The translations under genes were made by a program, and so were the position numbers. Below, in pieces: positions 7,753-16,047 of a DNA stretch of 22,293 bases; position 1 is the stretch's first letter, and every line of letters begins with the position of its first letter. This DNA is from an uncultured Brevundimonas sp. (GTDB lineage: Bacteria; Pseudomonadota; Alphaproteobacteria; Caulobacterales; Caulobacteraceae), in assembly GCF_943913055.1 (NCBI RefSeq), contig NZ_CALTWS010000020.1, positions 1-22,293 of the forward strand, written 5' to 3'. The notes beneath the pieces were generated by a model. It saw only the letters and a program-made list of their open reading frames with translations, made no database searches and was not told the origin of the DNA.

Positions 7753-10458
7753 ATGCGCAACCGCAAGACGGCGCTGCTCTGTGGCGCGACTCTGGCCTTT
7801 ATCCTCCCTGGCGTGGCGCTGGCACAGACGCCGCAGACGGAGGCCCCGCCCCAGGATCCGGCCAACCAGGAGGCAGGTAGCCCTCAGGCCGATGACCCGG
7901 CCACAACGCTCGACGATGTCGTCGTGACCGTCGAGCGGCGCGAGCAGAACCTGCAGGACTATGCCGGCACGGCCGTGGCCCTGAGCGGCGCGGACCTGAA
8001 GGCTGTCGGCGTTCAGGACATCACCGATCTGGAGGGCCGCGTGCCCGGCCTGTCGGTCGCCAATAACGGCGGCAATATCGAAATCTACATCCGCGGCGTG
8101 GGGTCCTCAAACAATACCGAGCTGGGCGATCCGGCGGCGGCGACCCACTATGACGGTGTCTATCTGCCGCGTCCGGCGGGCATCGGCTCGGCCTTCTTCG
8201 ACATCCAGCGCGTCGAGGTGAACATCGGGCCTCAGGGCACGCTGCGCGGTCGCAATGCGACGGCGGGCTCGGTCAACATCGTGACCTGGAAGCCCGGTCT
8301 GAACATTCTTGACGCCAGTGCCGAGGTCGAGATCGGCAACTATCAGCAGCGCGTCTTCCAGGGGATGCTGAACCTGCCGATCGGCGAGACGGCCGCCTTG
8401 CGCATCGCCGGTTATCACCTGGAGCACGACAGCTATTACACCGACGTCGGCCCGGCTCAGGTCGGTGTGGCCGAGGCCGAAGACAACAACGCCGGTCGCA
8501 TCCAGTTCCTGTGGGAGCCCGACAGCCGCTGGAGCATCCTGCTGGGAGCCGACTACATCCGCGAGACCGGCAGCGGCTATACCGGCACCAACTATGCCAA
8601 CCCCTTGGGCGAGGGCATCGACCCGGACGATATCGAGGATCCACGCCGGGTGGTGGCGCGGGCCTTCACGCCGGAACTCGACACCCGCCATTGGGGCGCA
8701 CGCGCGCACATCAACTATGACGGTGACCTGTTCGACATCGAATACACCGCCAGCTATCGCGACCTGGTCTATGACTACAAGGCGGTCACGCCGATCTCGC
8801 CCTTCTATCCGGGCGTGCTAAAGAATCTGACGGGTCCGGGCGGACTGGGAGAGACGCTGGACAACTTCTCCCAGTTCCAGTCGATCACTGACAGCCAGTC
8901 CAAGACGCACGAGCTGCGCTTCTACGACAACGAGGGTCCGTGGATCTGGAGCGTGGGGGCCTTCTATCTGGAGGAGGATCAGTATTCCTTCCTGGGTTCG
9001 ACGGGTGACCGCGGGCTGTTCTTCCAGGGCGTCGAGTTCAACATGCCGGACGTCGATACCTCGTCCTACGCCCTGTATGCCGATACGACCTACAGCGTGA
9101 CCGACCGGTTCCGTCTGACGGGTGGCCTTCGCTACACCGAGGACGAAAAGAGCCGCCGCGGCGTGGCGGCGCGGTATGGCTTCGCCATCGGCGGTGACAA
9201 CTTCTCCTGCTGCGGTGGCGTGCGCGTCGGTACCGAGGGCTTCGAGTTCGCTGGACGCGGCCGCAGCATCTTCAATCCCGACACCGACGGCAACGGCACC
9301 ATCAGCGATCAAGAGGTCCTGAACTTCTACTTCAACGGCGTCGCCCGCTTCGGCGCGCGCGACAACGTCCAGACCATCTTCGGCAACGGCCCCGTCCCGG
9401 GTGGCGCCCCCAACCGCCCGCCGTGCCTGGACACCATCACCGGCGACTTCTTCGTCTGCCCGCCCGACGGCACGGTCAGCTTCGCCGTGCCCTTCGCCGG
9501 CCAGATCTTCCAGCAAGTGGGCGAGAGCAAGATCGATTTCGTCGACTGGCGTCTGCGTGCGGAATATGACCTGTCGGACGACAATCTGCTGTATGGCCTG
9601 ATCACGACCGGCAACAAGTCGGGTGGGTTCAACGACAACATCGGCAACGCCGGCCTGGCTCCGACCTATGGCCCTGAGACCGTCACCCTTTACGAAGTCG
9701 GGTCCAAGAACGAGTTCTACATCGGTGACTACAAGGCCCGCCTGAACGGCTCGCTGTTCTACAACGACTACAGCGATCAGGTGCTGACGTCCCTGCTGTC
9801 GGTCGCCCAGATCGTTGACTTCCTGGGCGGACCGCAAGAGGTGCCGGTGCCTGAGGATTCCTCTTTGGCCCTGGTCGTCTCCTATTCCTATAACGCTGCC
9901 AAATCCCGCATCTATGGCGCGCAGTTCGAGGGCGGCATCGACCTGCCCTGGAACCTGGGCATCGATTTCAACCTGCTTTACCTGAAGGCAGAAGTCACCG
10001 AGGCCGAGCCGATCCAAGACTTCCGCTTCCAGGCCGACGTCGCGCCGGACGAGGCGGTGTTCCGCTCGATCGAGGGCAAGACCCTGCCCCGCACGCCGGA
10101 ATGGCAGTTCAACATCAACCTGACCCAAGCCTTCCCGACCGAGCGTATGGGCCAGTTCGACTATGTAATCTCCAGCGGTTACCGCTCGTCGATGTTCACG
10201 ACCATCTTCAATGGTCAGGACTATCTCCAGCCAGACAATCCGCGCCGCCGTCTGGACGATAAGGTCGACGGCTATTGGACTTTCGACGTCGGCTTCGGCT
10301 GGACCCCGCCTGGCGATGGACGGGTCAGACTGGAAGGCTTCGTCAACAATCTGACGGACGAGCAGAACGAGGCTGCCATCATCATCACCCAGTTCGACAA
10401 CACGCGCTTCTTCACGCGCCCCCGGACCTTCGGCGCACGCCTTCGCGTCCAGTACTGA
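7753..10458 (+). CDS. TonB-dependent outer-membrane receptor for beta-glucan oligosaccharides
   Basis: Outer-membrane gated channel of 901 residues that uses TonB energy for import. Signal peptide about 1-24 (ending ALAQ), a TonB-box-like stretch DDVVVTVERRE, the plug domain from about residue 60 (ITDLEGRVPGLSV, IYIRGVG, RVEVNIGPQGTLRGRNATAG) and a 22-strand-type barrel ending in an aromatic residue (RVQY). The start at 7753 is set by GGGAGGA and the signal peptide; the frame runs on upstream without meaning. In a loop of the barrel, residues 510-521 (DTDGNGTISDQE) match the 12-residue EF-hand calcium loop. The only four cysteines of the mature protein, 486, 487, 558 and 569, flank it. Substrate assignment follows from the GH16/GH3 neighbours. 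A strong terminator follows. Confidence 0.94.
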   Translation: MRNRKTALLCGATLAFILPGVALAQTPQTEAPPQDPANQEAGSPQADDPATTLDDVVVTVERREQNLQDYAGTAVALSGADLKAVGVQDITDLEGRVPGLSVANNGGNIEIYIRGVGSSNNTELGDPAAATHYDGVYLPRPAGIGSAFFDIQRVEVNIGPQGTLRGRNATAGSVNIVTWKPGLNILDASAEVEIGNYQQRVFQGMLNLPIGETAALRIAGYHLEHDSYYTDVGPAQVGVAEAEDNNAGRIQFLWEPDSRWSILLGADYIRETGSGYTGTNYANPLGEGIDPDDIEDPRRVVARAFTPELDTRHWGARAHINYDGDLFDIEYTASYRDLVYDYKAVTPISPFYPGVLKNLTGPGGLGETLDNFSQFQSITDSQSKTHELRFYDNEGPWIWSVGAFYLEEDQYSFLGSTGDRGLFFQGVEFNMPDVDTSSYALYADTTYSVTDRFRLTGGLRYTEDEKSRRGVAARYGFAIGGDNFSCCGGVRVGTEGFEFAGRGRSIFNPDTDGNGTISDQEVLNFYFNGVARFGARDNVQTIFGNGPVPGGAPNRPPCLDTITGDFFVCPPDGTVSFAVPFAGQIFQQVGESKIDFVDWRLRAEYDLSDDNLLYGLITTGNKSGGFNDNIGNAGLAPTYGPETVTLYEVGSKNEFYIGDYKARLNGSLFYNDYSDQVLTSLLSVAQIVDFLGGPQEVPVPEDSSLALVVSYSYNAAKSRIYGAQFEGGIDLPWNLGIDFNLLYLKAEVTEAEPIQDFRFQADVAPDEAVFRSIEGKTLPRTPEWQFNINLTQAFPTERMGQFDYVISSGYRSSMFTTIFNGQDYLQPDNPRRRLDDKVDGYWTFDVGFGWTPPGDGRVRLEGFVNNLTDEQNEAAIIITQFDNTRFFTRPRTFGARLRVQY

Positions 10459-10485
10459 TCCGCTGCCTTCCTGAGCGGCCCTCTG

Positions 10486-10520
10486 GCGGCGCCTCCCGAG
10501 CGGGAGGCGCCGCTTCTTTT
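10486..10520 (+). terminator. rho-independent terminator after the TonB-dependent receptor
   Basis: A 12-bp perfect GC-rich stem (10486-10497 paired with 10502-10513) with a GAGC loop, followed by TTCTTTT. It starts 28 bases after the receptor's stop codon, so it should end that transcript before the MFS gene. Confidence 0.85.
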
Positions 10521-10562
10521 GTGCGGTGACATCGACAAGCCGAACGGCCAAGGTCGCGATGC

Positions 10563-11807
10563 ATGCTCCGCCTCGATACGACCCAAACCACTACGCCTCT
10601 GCCTGCGGTGCGACCGGGCTTCGTCGCGGCCTATATGGCGGCACAGGTCGGTGCCTACATCGCCTTCATTCCCTTGTTGACGATCCTCCTGCCGCTCAAG
10701 GCGGCTGCGATCGATCCCGCAGGACGGGCAGAGGTGCTCAGCCAGGCGGCGCTTTGGGGGGCCATGACGGCCGGTCTGGCAGGCGTCGTGGCCGGCATGA
10801 TCGGTGACCGCACCCGCCACTGGCCCGGTGGCCGGTCGCTGTGGCTGATCGGCGGCCTGATAGGGACAGTCCTGAGCTATGGTCTGATCTACCAGGCCTC
10901 GACACTGACATCGCTGATTGCGGCGATTGTGGCCTTGCAGATCAGCTTGAACTTCATGCTCAACCCCCTGGCCGCGGTACTGCCAGAGCGCGTGCCCGCG
11001 CACCAGCGCGGCATGGTCGCCGGCTTCACCGGTCTGGCCTATCCGCTGTCCAATCTGTTCGGAGCGGTGGTGATAGGGCTTTGGCTGACGGCCGAGACCG
11101 ACAGGCTCGTCGCTGTTGTGGCGGTGACGGTCGCGATGGTCCTACCCTTCATCACGGCGATAATTCGCACGACCGCTCACCACGCAGGACGCATCGATCG
11201 GAGCGTCTCCCTTTCAGCCCTAGCCGATCGGGACTTCCTGCTGGCCTTCGCCTCGCGTCTGCTTGTCCAGACGGCTGTGGCGATGAATGTGCTCTATCTG
11301 CTGTTCTTTCTGGACCAGGAGACGAACGTCGCACGCGTTCTGCCGTCGGTTCGCATCGAGGTGGTAGCCGGGGGCCTGCTCATCGTGTCCACCGCTCTCG
11401 CCGTCGTTGCGGGCCTGGTCGGTGGACGATTGTCCGACAGGATCGGACAACGGCGCCGCATCGTGTTTGCCGGTGCTGCGCTTCTGGCAGCAGGAGCCCT
11501 TCTGATGGCAATAGCCCCGCAATGGCCGGGGCCGCTTGTCGCTCAGGCTGCCTTCGGGATCGGCGTCGGTCTGTATGGGATCACCGAAGCGGTTCTGGCC
11601 GCTGAGGTATTACCCAGCACAAGGGACGCCGGGCGAGACCTTGGCCTGCTGAACGTGGCCTCCACCGGCGCACAGATGCTGGCACCGTCGGTGGCGCTGG
11701 CGGCTTTAAGCTGGGTAGGCGAGGATCTTCAGCTTGTCTATCTGGCCGGGTCTGCGCTTGCGCTTATGGGCGGTTCGCTTGTCCTGGCACTGAGGCGCGT
11801 GCATTAA
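10563..11807 (+). CDS. MFS permease, probable sugar importer
   Basis: Inner-membrane transporter of 414 residues with a pattern of about twelve hydrophobic helices in two halves. A GDRTR motif after helix 2 and GGRLSDRIGQRRR between helices 8 and 9 match the major facilitator superfamily loop signature. It follows the TonB-dependent receptor by 104 bases, but a strong terminator lies between them, so it probably has its own promoter or depends on read-through. The ribosome binding site is weak (AAGG). Its position suggests uptake of glucose or short glucans released by the GH3 enzyme; the substrate is inferred from context only, and an efflux role cannot be excluded. It ends 109 bp from the convergent fatty-acid synthase gene. 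Confidence 0.85.
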   Translation: MLRLDTTQTTTPLPAVRPGFVAAYMAAQVGAYIAFIPLLTILLPLKAAAIDPAGRAEVLSQAALWGAMTAGLAGVVAGMIGDRTRHWPGGRSLWLIGGLIGTVLSYGLIYQASTLTSLIAAIVALQISLNFMLNPLAAVLPERVPAHQRGMVAGFTGLAYPLSNLFGAVVIGLWLTAETDRLVAVVAVTVAMVLPFITAIIRTTAHHAGRIDRSVSLSALADRDFLLAFASRLLVQTAVAMNVLYLLFFLDQETNVARVLPSVRIEVVAGGLLIVSTALAVVAGLVGGRLSDRIGQRRRIVFAGAALLAAGALLMAIAPQWPGPLVAQAAFGIGVGLYGITEAVLAAEVLPSTRDAGRDLGLLNVASTGAQMLAPSVALAALSWVGEDLQLVYLAGSALALMGGSLVLALRRVH

Positions 11808-11916
11808 TTGGCAGCGTTCCATGCAATCAAACAGTCTGCCATTCCCCCGCCCAAACTGCACTAAGCGGAGACAGACTGTCGTAGAACTGCACGCCCCGCC
11901 ATTCGACAGTTCGGCG

Positions 11917-13167
11917 TCAAATCCTCGTCAGCGCCAACTGCACGACATCTGTTCGCCGCGTGCCGAAGCCAGCTTCGCAATAGGCCAAGTAGTAGCGCCA
12001 CAGTCTGCGAAAACGCGCATCATAGCCCATGGGCTGAATGCGAGGCCACGCGGCGTCGAACGCCCGCAGCCACAAGCCTAGCGTACGCGCATAATCCTGG
12101 CCGAACCGTTGGGTGACCTCGCCGTTCAGACCCGCCTTGGCAATCGCCGACCAAAGGGCCGATTCGCTGGGCAACATACCGCCGGGAAAGACGTGCAACT
12201 GTATAAAGTCAGGGCGTCTGCGATAGCTATCGAACAGAGCCTCATCGATCGTGATGATCTGCAAGCCCGCCCGCCCGTCGGGTTTCAGAAGCTTATGCAC
12301 CTGGTTGAAATAGGTCGGCCAGTACGCTTCGCCTACGGCCTCGAACATCTCGATGGATGCGATGCGATCATAGGCTCCCTCGACGTCGCGGTAATCGACG
12401 AGTTTCACATCGACCCGTTCGGCCAGCCCTCGCTGGAAAATCCGCCGGCGCGCGACCTCGGCTTGAGACGGCGACAAGGTGATGGCTGTCACCTTGGCTC
12501 CCAGCGTTCCCGCGGCGTACAGGGAAAAGCCGCCCCAGCCGCAGCCGATCTCGAGCACCGTTTGATCGCGCTGGATATCTATCGAACGCGCCAAGGCTTC
12601 GTATTTGCGGGTCTGGGCCTCGGCAAGCGTCAGCGCCGGCGGGTCGAAAAGTGCCGCCGAATAGGTCATGCTGGGATCCAGCCACTGGGCATAGAAATCA
12701 TTGCCCAGATCGTAGTGGGACATGATGTTGCGGCGCGACCCGGACCGGCTGTTGTGCTGCAGGGCGTGAGCGAGGGCATTGAAGCCTCTCAGCATCGGCA
12801 CGCCCGACATGATCTGGTCCAGCGCGTCATAGTTCAGAGCGAAAGCGGTGAGCAGGGCCGCCAGATCGGGCGTATCCCACTCGCCAGCCATATAGCCTTC
12901 GGCAAACCCGATATCGCCGCGCGTCAGCAATCGCAGGAACGCCCGCCATCGCGTCAAGGTCCAGACCGCCTGAGGCCCCTCCCCCACCGCTCCATCGTCG
13001 CCTCCGATGGTCATAGGTGTGCCGTCCGGCAGGGTTACAGCCAGGGTACCGTAGCGCCAAAGACTGCTCAGCCGGCGCATGAACGGGCGCGCGAACGGTG
13101 GCACTGCCGAGACGTCGCTCTGCGAAGCCCCGGTCATTCCCTTGGAATGTGAAACTGAGCCGTCCAT
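11917..13167 (-). CDS. cfa: cyclopropane-fatty-acid-phospholipid synthase family protein
   Basis: SAM-dependent enzyme of 416 residues that would transfer a methylene or methyl group to a double bond of acyl chains in membrane phospholipids. The N-terminal lipid-binding domain is present (GDIGFAEGYMAGEWDTPDL), followed by NIMSHYDLGNDFY, MTYSAALF and the SAM-binding motif LEIGCGWGGF at 205-214. EMFEAVGE and HVFPGGMLPS complete the family signature. The length is close to usual. Two starts are possible: ATG 13167 without a clear ribosome binding site, or ATG 13137 (residue 11), whose AAGGGA is too close. It lies 116 bp downstream of the anti-sigma gene on the same strand and may belong to the same regulon. 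It is distinct from the second, shorter methyltransferase at 15024. Confidence 0.92.
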   Translation of the reverse strand: MDGSVSHSKGMTGASQSDVSAVPPFARPFMRRLSSLWRYGTLAVTLPDGTPMTIGGDDGAVGEGPQAVWTLTRWRAFLRLLTRGDIGFAEGYMAGEWDTPDLAALLTAFALNYDALDQIMSGVPMLRGFNALAHALQHNSRSGSRRNIMSHYDLGNDFYAQWLDPSMTYSAALFDPPALTLAEAQTRKYEALARSIDIQRDQTVLEIGCGWGGFSLYAAGTLGAKVTAITLSPSQAEVARRRIFQRGLAERVDVKLVDYRDVEGAYDRIASIEMFEAVGEAYWPTYFNQVHKLLKPDGRAGLQIITIDEALFDSYRRRPDFIQLHVFPGGMLPSESALWSAIAKAGLNGEVTQRFGQDYARTLGLWLRAFDAAWPRIQPMGYDARFRRLWRYYLAYCEAGFGTRRTDVVQLALTRI

Positions 13168-13283
13168 GGTCTACAAAATCCGTCAAGACGGCGACATAGG
13201 GGCAATCGACCCCGACGCAATCCGTGTGCATTGTCTTGCAAAAGCTACGCTGGCAACCGCCTAACAGATGCCGGGCGACGACC

Positions 13284-14006
13284 TTAAACCGGCGTCAGGG
13301 CACCGCTGGCCACGACGGGTCCGGTCGGGTCGCCCGACGGCGATCCTCCAAGGGGCTCCAGCGTAATCGCCAGACTGGCCGTCTCCCCGTCCGGACCCAG
13401 CAGCTTCGCCGTATCCAGCACCAGCGCCTCGCGCCCGTTCAGCACACCCAGGGAAACCGGGGCCTGTCCCTCAGGCAGGACCCACAGCTCGAAGGACCGG
13501 TCAGTCTGAGCCTGGCCCGCCACTGTGGCGACGATCAGCCGGTCGTGGGCCTTGTCCAGAGTAACGACGAACGACGTCGGCCCCGCCTCTTGTTTCAGCA
13601 GGGCGATGGAGGTCAAAACCGGCGCTGTAGCAGGGGTTTGGCCCGGCACGGTCATCACTCGGGGCGGCGTCAGCACTAGGGCGGCTACCGCGACGGCTGC
13701 GGCCAGGCTGGCGACCGCTGCCACGCCGCGCCAGACGGCAACGCTATTCCAGAATCCGGCGGGACGACTGACCGTCGACACGCCCAGCTGCGCGGCGACG
13801 CGCATCCAGACGACACGCGGCGGCGTCTCCGGCTCGATCTCGGCCAGCAAGGGCATCAATCGCTCCTGCCAGGCGGCGACCTCTGTCGCAAATGCGGGCT
13901 CGGCGACGATCCGACGCTCGGCCACGGCGCGTTCTTCGGATGTCAGAACGCCGACGACATATTCTGCCGCCAGTTGCTCGTCAGGGCTCAGATCATGATC
14001 GGTCAT
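13284..14006 (-). CDS. RskA-like membrane anti-sigma factor
   Basis: Protein of 240 residues expected to hold the adjacent ECF sigma factor inactive at the inner membrane. The N-terminal 85 residues (LAAEYVVGVL, then a helix rich in charged residues) form the cytoplasmic sigma-binding part, one membrane helix spans about 93-113, and the periplasmic C-terminal domain carries the RskA pattern: FELWVLPEGQAPVSLG, then LEPLGGSPSGDPTGPV. There is not one cysteine in the protein, so it is not a zinc-binding redox anti-sigma of the ChrR or RsrA kind. Its ATG overlaps the sigma gene's stop by four bases (ATGA), which indicates translational coupling. Release presumably involves regulated proteolysis, as for other RskA-type proteins; the trigger is unknown. 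Confidence 0.92.
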   Translation of the reverse strand: MTDHDLSPDEQLAAEYVVGVLTSEERAVAERRIVAEPAFATEVAAWQERLMPLLAEIEPETPPRVVWMRVAAQLGVSTVSRPAGFWNSVAVWRGVAAVASLAAAVAVAALVLTPPRVMTVPGQTPATAPVLTSIALLKQEAGPTSFVVTLDKAHDRLIVATVAGQAQTDRSFELWVLPEGQAPVSLGVLNGREALVLDTAKLLGPDGETASLAITLEPLGGSPSGDPTGPVVASGALTPV

Positions 14007-14557
14007 CGGGCGAGACAGGCCTTCAGCTTGAGCAGTGAGCGCCGGATCCAGCTCTTCATCGTGCCGGTCGGGACATTGTGACGCTCGGCCACGTCCTGAT
14101 AGGTCAGACCCTCGAAGAAGGCGCTGCGCAGGGCGGCCTGATGGGTCGCGTCCAGTTCGGACATGCAGCCCTGAAGCTGGCGCACATCCTCGCCGCGAAG
14201 CAGCGACGCCAGACTGGATTCTGCCTCGTCCGGCACCTCGTGGGCTTCGTCGATCGGCTTGAAGGTGCGACGACCGAGTTGGCGCTGGCGGTCGATGGCG
14301 CGGTTGCGGGCCAGGGCAGCAAGCCAGGTGATCGGGCTGGCCCGCTCGGCGTCGAACCGGTCCGCCTTACTCCAGACAGTAATATAGACTTCCTGCAGCA
14401 CGTCCTCGGCCTCGCTTCGGTTGCCCAAGATACGCAGGCACACACCGAATAGTTTCGCCGAGGTGGCGTCGTAGACCTCCTTAAGCGCCGCACGATCGCC
14501 CGATGCCACGCGCTGGAGATTGGCGACGAGCGCCTGTCGGTTCTGATCAGCATCCAT
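14003..14557 (-). CDS. ECF (SigK/RpoE-type) RNA polymerase sigma factor
   Basis: Group 4 sigma factor of 184 residues. Region 2 spans about residues 20-90 (LFGVCLRILGNRSEAEDVLQ, VWSKADRF, WLAALARNRAIDRQR) and region 4 about 125-182 (AFFEGLTYQDVAERHNVPTGTMKSWIRRSL). The short linker and lack of regions 1 and 3 are typical of the ECF class. It overlaps the anti-sigma gene by four bases and lies 59 bp downstream of the DUF2177 gene on the same strand, so it may be at the end of that operon, with or without its own promoter. Likely targets are the lipid-modification genes on both sides. The ribosome binding site is weak (GGACGA). Confidence 0.94.
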   Translation of the reverse strand: MDADQNRQALVANLQRVASGDRAALKEVYDATSAKLFGVCLRILGNRSEAEDVLQEVYITVWSKADRFDAERASPITWLAALARNRAIDRQRQLGRRTFKPIDEAHEVPDEAESSLASLLRGEDVRQLQGCMSELDATHQAALRSAFFEGLTYQDVAERHNVPTGTMKSWIRRSLLKLKACLAR

Positions 14558-14616
14558 GCGTGGCGTTCGTCCGTGGCTTGGCCTTATGGCTTACACGGCC
14601 CCGCGCGGCGGGCAAG

Positions 14617-15021
14617 TCAGCTTGAGACGGCCCGCGAGGCAAAATAACCGGCCGCCGCCGCCGCCGTGGTCACGAAGGTGCCCCAGGCCAGGTCGGCCAG
14701 GGTGATCGTCGTGCTCCAGGTCTTCAGCGTCGCCTGATTGGTCAGGTCATAGGTCGCATAGGCCACGAAGCCCAGCAGCGCGCCGTTGATCAGCGCCTTC
14801 TGGAGCGACGCCTCTTTAAGGGCCGGGGCCGTCGCCAGGGCCGTGATCCCGAAGATGTAGATCAGATAGAAGGCCACAGCCGCGACCATATTGACCTTTG
14901 GGGCCATGATCGGGCCCAGCACCGGCTTGTACAACCGGTTGCCCATAAGGGTCAGCCAGATGACGTCCAGCACCAGAAAGGCGACGGCCGAACCGCCATA
15001 GGCTGCGAGATACTTCAACAT
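14617..15021 (-). CDS. DUF2177 family membrane protein
   Basis: Small inner-membrane protein of 134 residues with about four hydrophobic helices and the family's conserved LDVIWLTLMGNRLYKP, GFVAYATYDLTN and LADLAWGT segments. Its function is unknown, but the family travels with CFA-type methyltransferases, DUF1295 and DUF1365 proteins. The ATG at 15021 was preferred over a TTG two codons upstream, because AAGGGGG ends 7 bases before the ATG and would be only one base from the TTG. It starts 2 bp after the methyltransferase stop, so the two are co-translated. A role in handling modified lipids in the membrane is inference from context. Confidence 0.9.
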   Translation of the reverse strand: MLKYLAAYGGSAVAFLVLDVIWLTLMGNRLYKPVLGPIMAPKVNMVAAVAFYLIYIFGITALATAPALKEASLQKALINGALLGFVAYATYDLTNQATLKTWSTTITLADLAWGTFVTTAAAAAGYFASRAVSS

Positions 15022-15023
15022 GT

Positions 15024-16046
15024 TCAAACCCCCTTCAGTCGATAGTGGCTCACGCCCCAGACCTGTCCGTCACTGTCGCCAAACAGACCGGCTGTGGCCA
15101 TGAAGAAGCGCCGCCAGCGCCGCATCCACAAGGCGTAATCGGCCCCGTAGACCTCCTTCATCAAGCCGCGAATCTCCGACTCGTTCCGATCGAAGTTCTC
15201 CAACCAGTGATTGGCCGTGCGCTGATAATGGGTGCCGCTCCAGCGCCAGTCCTGCTCGACCTCGAACAGGTCCGGATACTGCCGCATCAGGCCGTGGCTG
15301 GGCATGATCCCGCCGGTAAAGAAATGCTGGGCGATGAAGTCGGCCTTATCCGACACCTCGAAGCGGTAGGGCGTCGTCACGTGGCTGAACACATGGATGA
15401 AGACCCTCCCATCCGGCTTCAGCCACGTCCGCACCCGGCCCAGAAGTTCGCGCCAGTTGGCCATGTGTTCGAACATCTCGACCGACACGATGCGATCGAA
15501 ACGCTTGTCCGTCTGGAATACGTTCATGTCGGCGGTAACGATCGTCAGATTGGTAAGGCCCAGCCGCGCCACCTCGGCATCGATGGCCGCCTTCTGACTG
15601 CGCGAGTTGGACACCGCCGTGATGGTCGAAGCGGGATAATGCCGCGCCATCCACAGCGACAGCGATCCCCAGCCGCAACCCAGTTCCAGGATGTTCTGGC
15701 CATCCTGCAAATCGGCGTGTTCGCAGGTCTGGCGAAGGGCGCTGACTTCCGCCTCGGCCAGGGTCGAGGTTGAATGATCGTAGAAGGCGCTAGAGTATTT
15801 GCGGTTCGGCCCCAGGGCCAATTCGAAGAACCGGGCCGGCAGTTCGTAGTGCTGGGCATTGGCCGCCTCGGTATATTCGGCCACCGGGCGCTGAGCCATC
15901 TCTTCGGCGAAGGCCTTCTCGGCTCCGGGCTGAACCACAGCCATCTGCTTACGGGCATTGGCGACAAAGGCCGCAATCGCCGGGCGGGTGATGAAGTCGG
16001 GCGCGGGCGCGTCCTGCAGACTGTTCAGGCGATCAAGCAGGCTCAT
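15024..16046 (-). CDS. SAM-dependent methyltransferase of the CFA-synthase/coclaurine N-methyltransferase type
   Basis: Cytoplasmic or membrane-surface methyltransferase of 340 residues. It has NAQHYELPARFFELALGP, KYSSAFYD, the SAM motif LELGCGWGSLSLWMA (E121 to G127 region), VSVEMFEHM and HHF-type FFTGGIMPS segments shared with cyclopropane synthases, but it lacks the N-terminal lipid-binding extension of the enzyme at 11917. One base separates its ATG from the upstream DUF1295 stop, and DUF2177 follows within 2 bp, so it is central to this operon. In comparable clusters such enzymes are thought to methylate unsaturated acyl chains; the exact substrate here is unproven. A methyltransferase of the furan fatty acid route is one candidate function. 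Confidence 0.9.
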   Translation of the reverse strand: MSLLDRLNSLQDAPAPDFITRPAIAAFVANARKQMAVVQPGAEKAFAEEMAQRPVAEYTEAANAQHYELPARFFELALGPNRKYSSAFYDHSTSTLAEAEVSALRQTCEHADLQDGQNILELGCGWGSLSLWMARHYPASTITAVSNSRSQKAAIDAEVARLGLTNLTIVTADMNVFQTDKRFDRIVSVEMFEHMANWRELLGRVRTWLKPDGRVFIHVFSHVTTPYRFEVSDKADFIAQHFFTGGIMPSHGLMRQYPDLFEVEQDWRWSGTHYQRTANHWLENFDRNESEIRGLMKEVYGADYALWMRRWRRFFMATAGLFGDSDGQVWGVSHYRLKGV

Positions 16047-16047
16047 T

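Noticed and set aside
8818..10551. Minus-strand frame of 577 codons opposite the TonB-dependent receptor
   Set aside because: Antisense shadow of a well-supported receptor, with no motif or start signal of its own.
11870..11880. Short inverted repeat GACAGACTGTC between the MFS and cfa genes as a terminator
   Set aside because: The arms are only 5 bp with no T tract on either side, so it does not qualify as a terminator.
13168..13283. Possible ECF promoter before cfa
   Set aside because: No element pair here matches convincingly with the divergent region at 16918-16995 or the region before the sigma gene.
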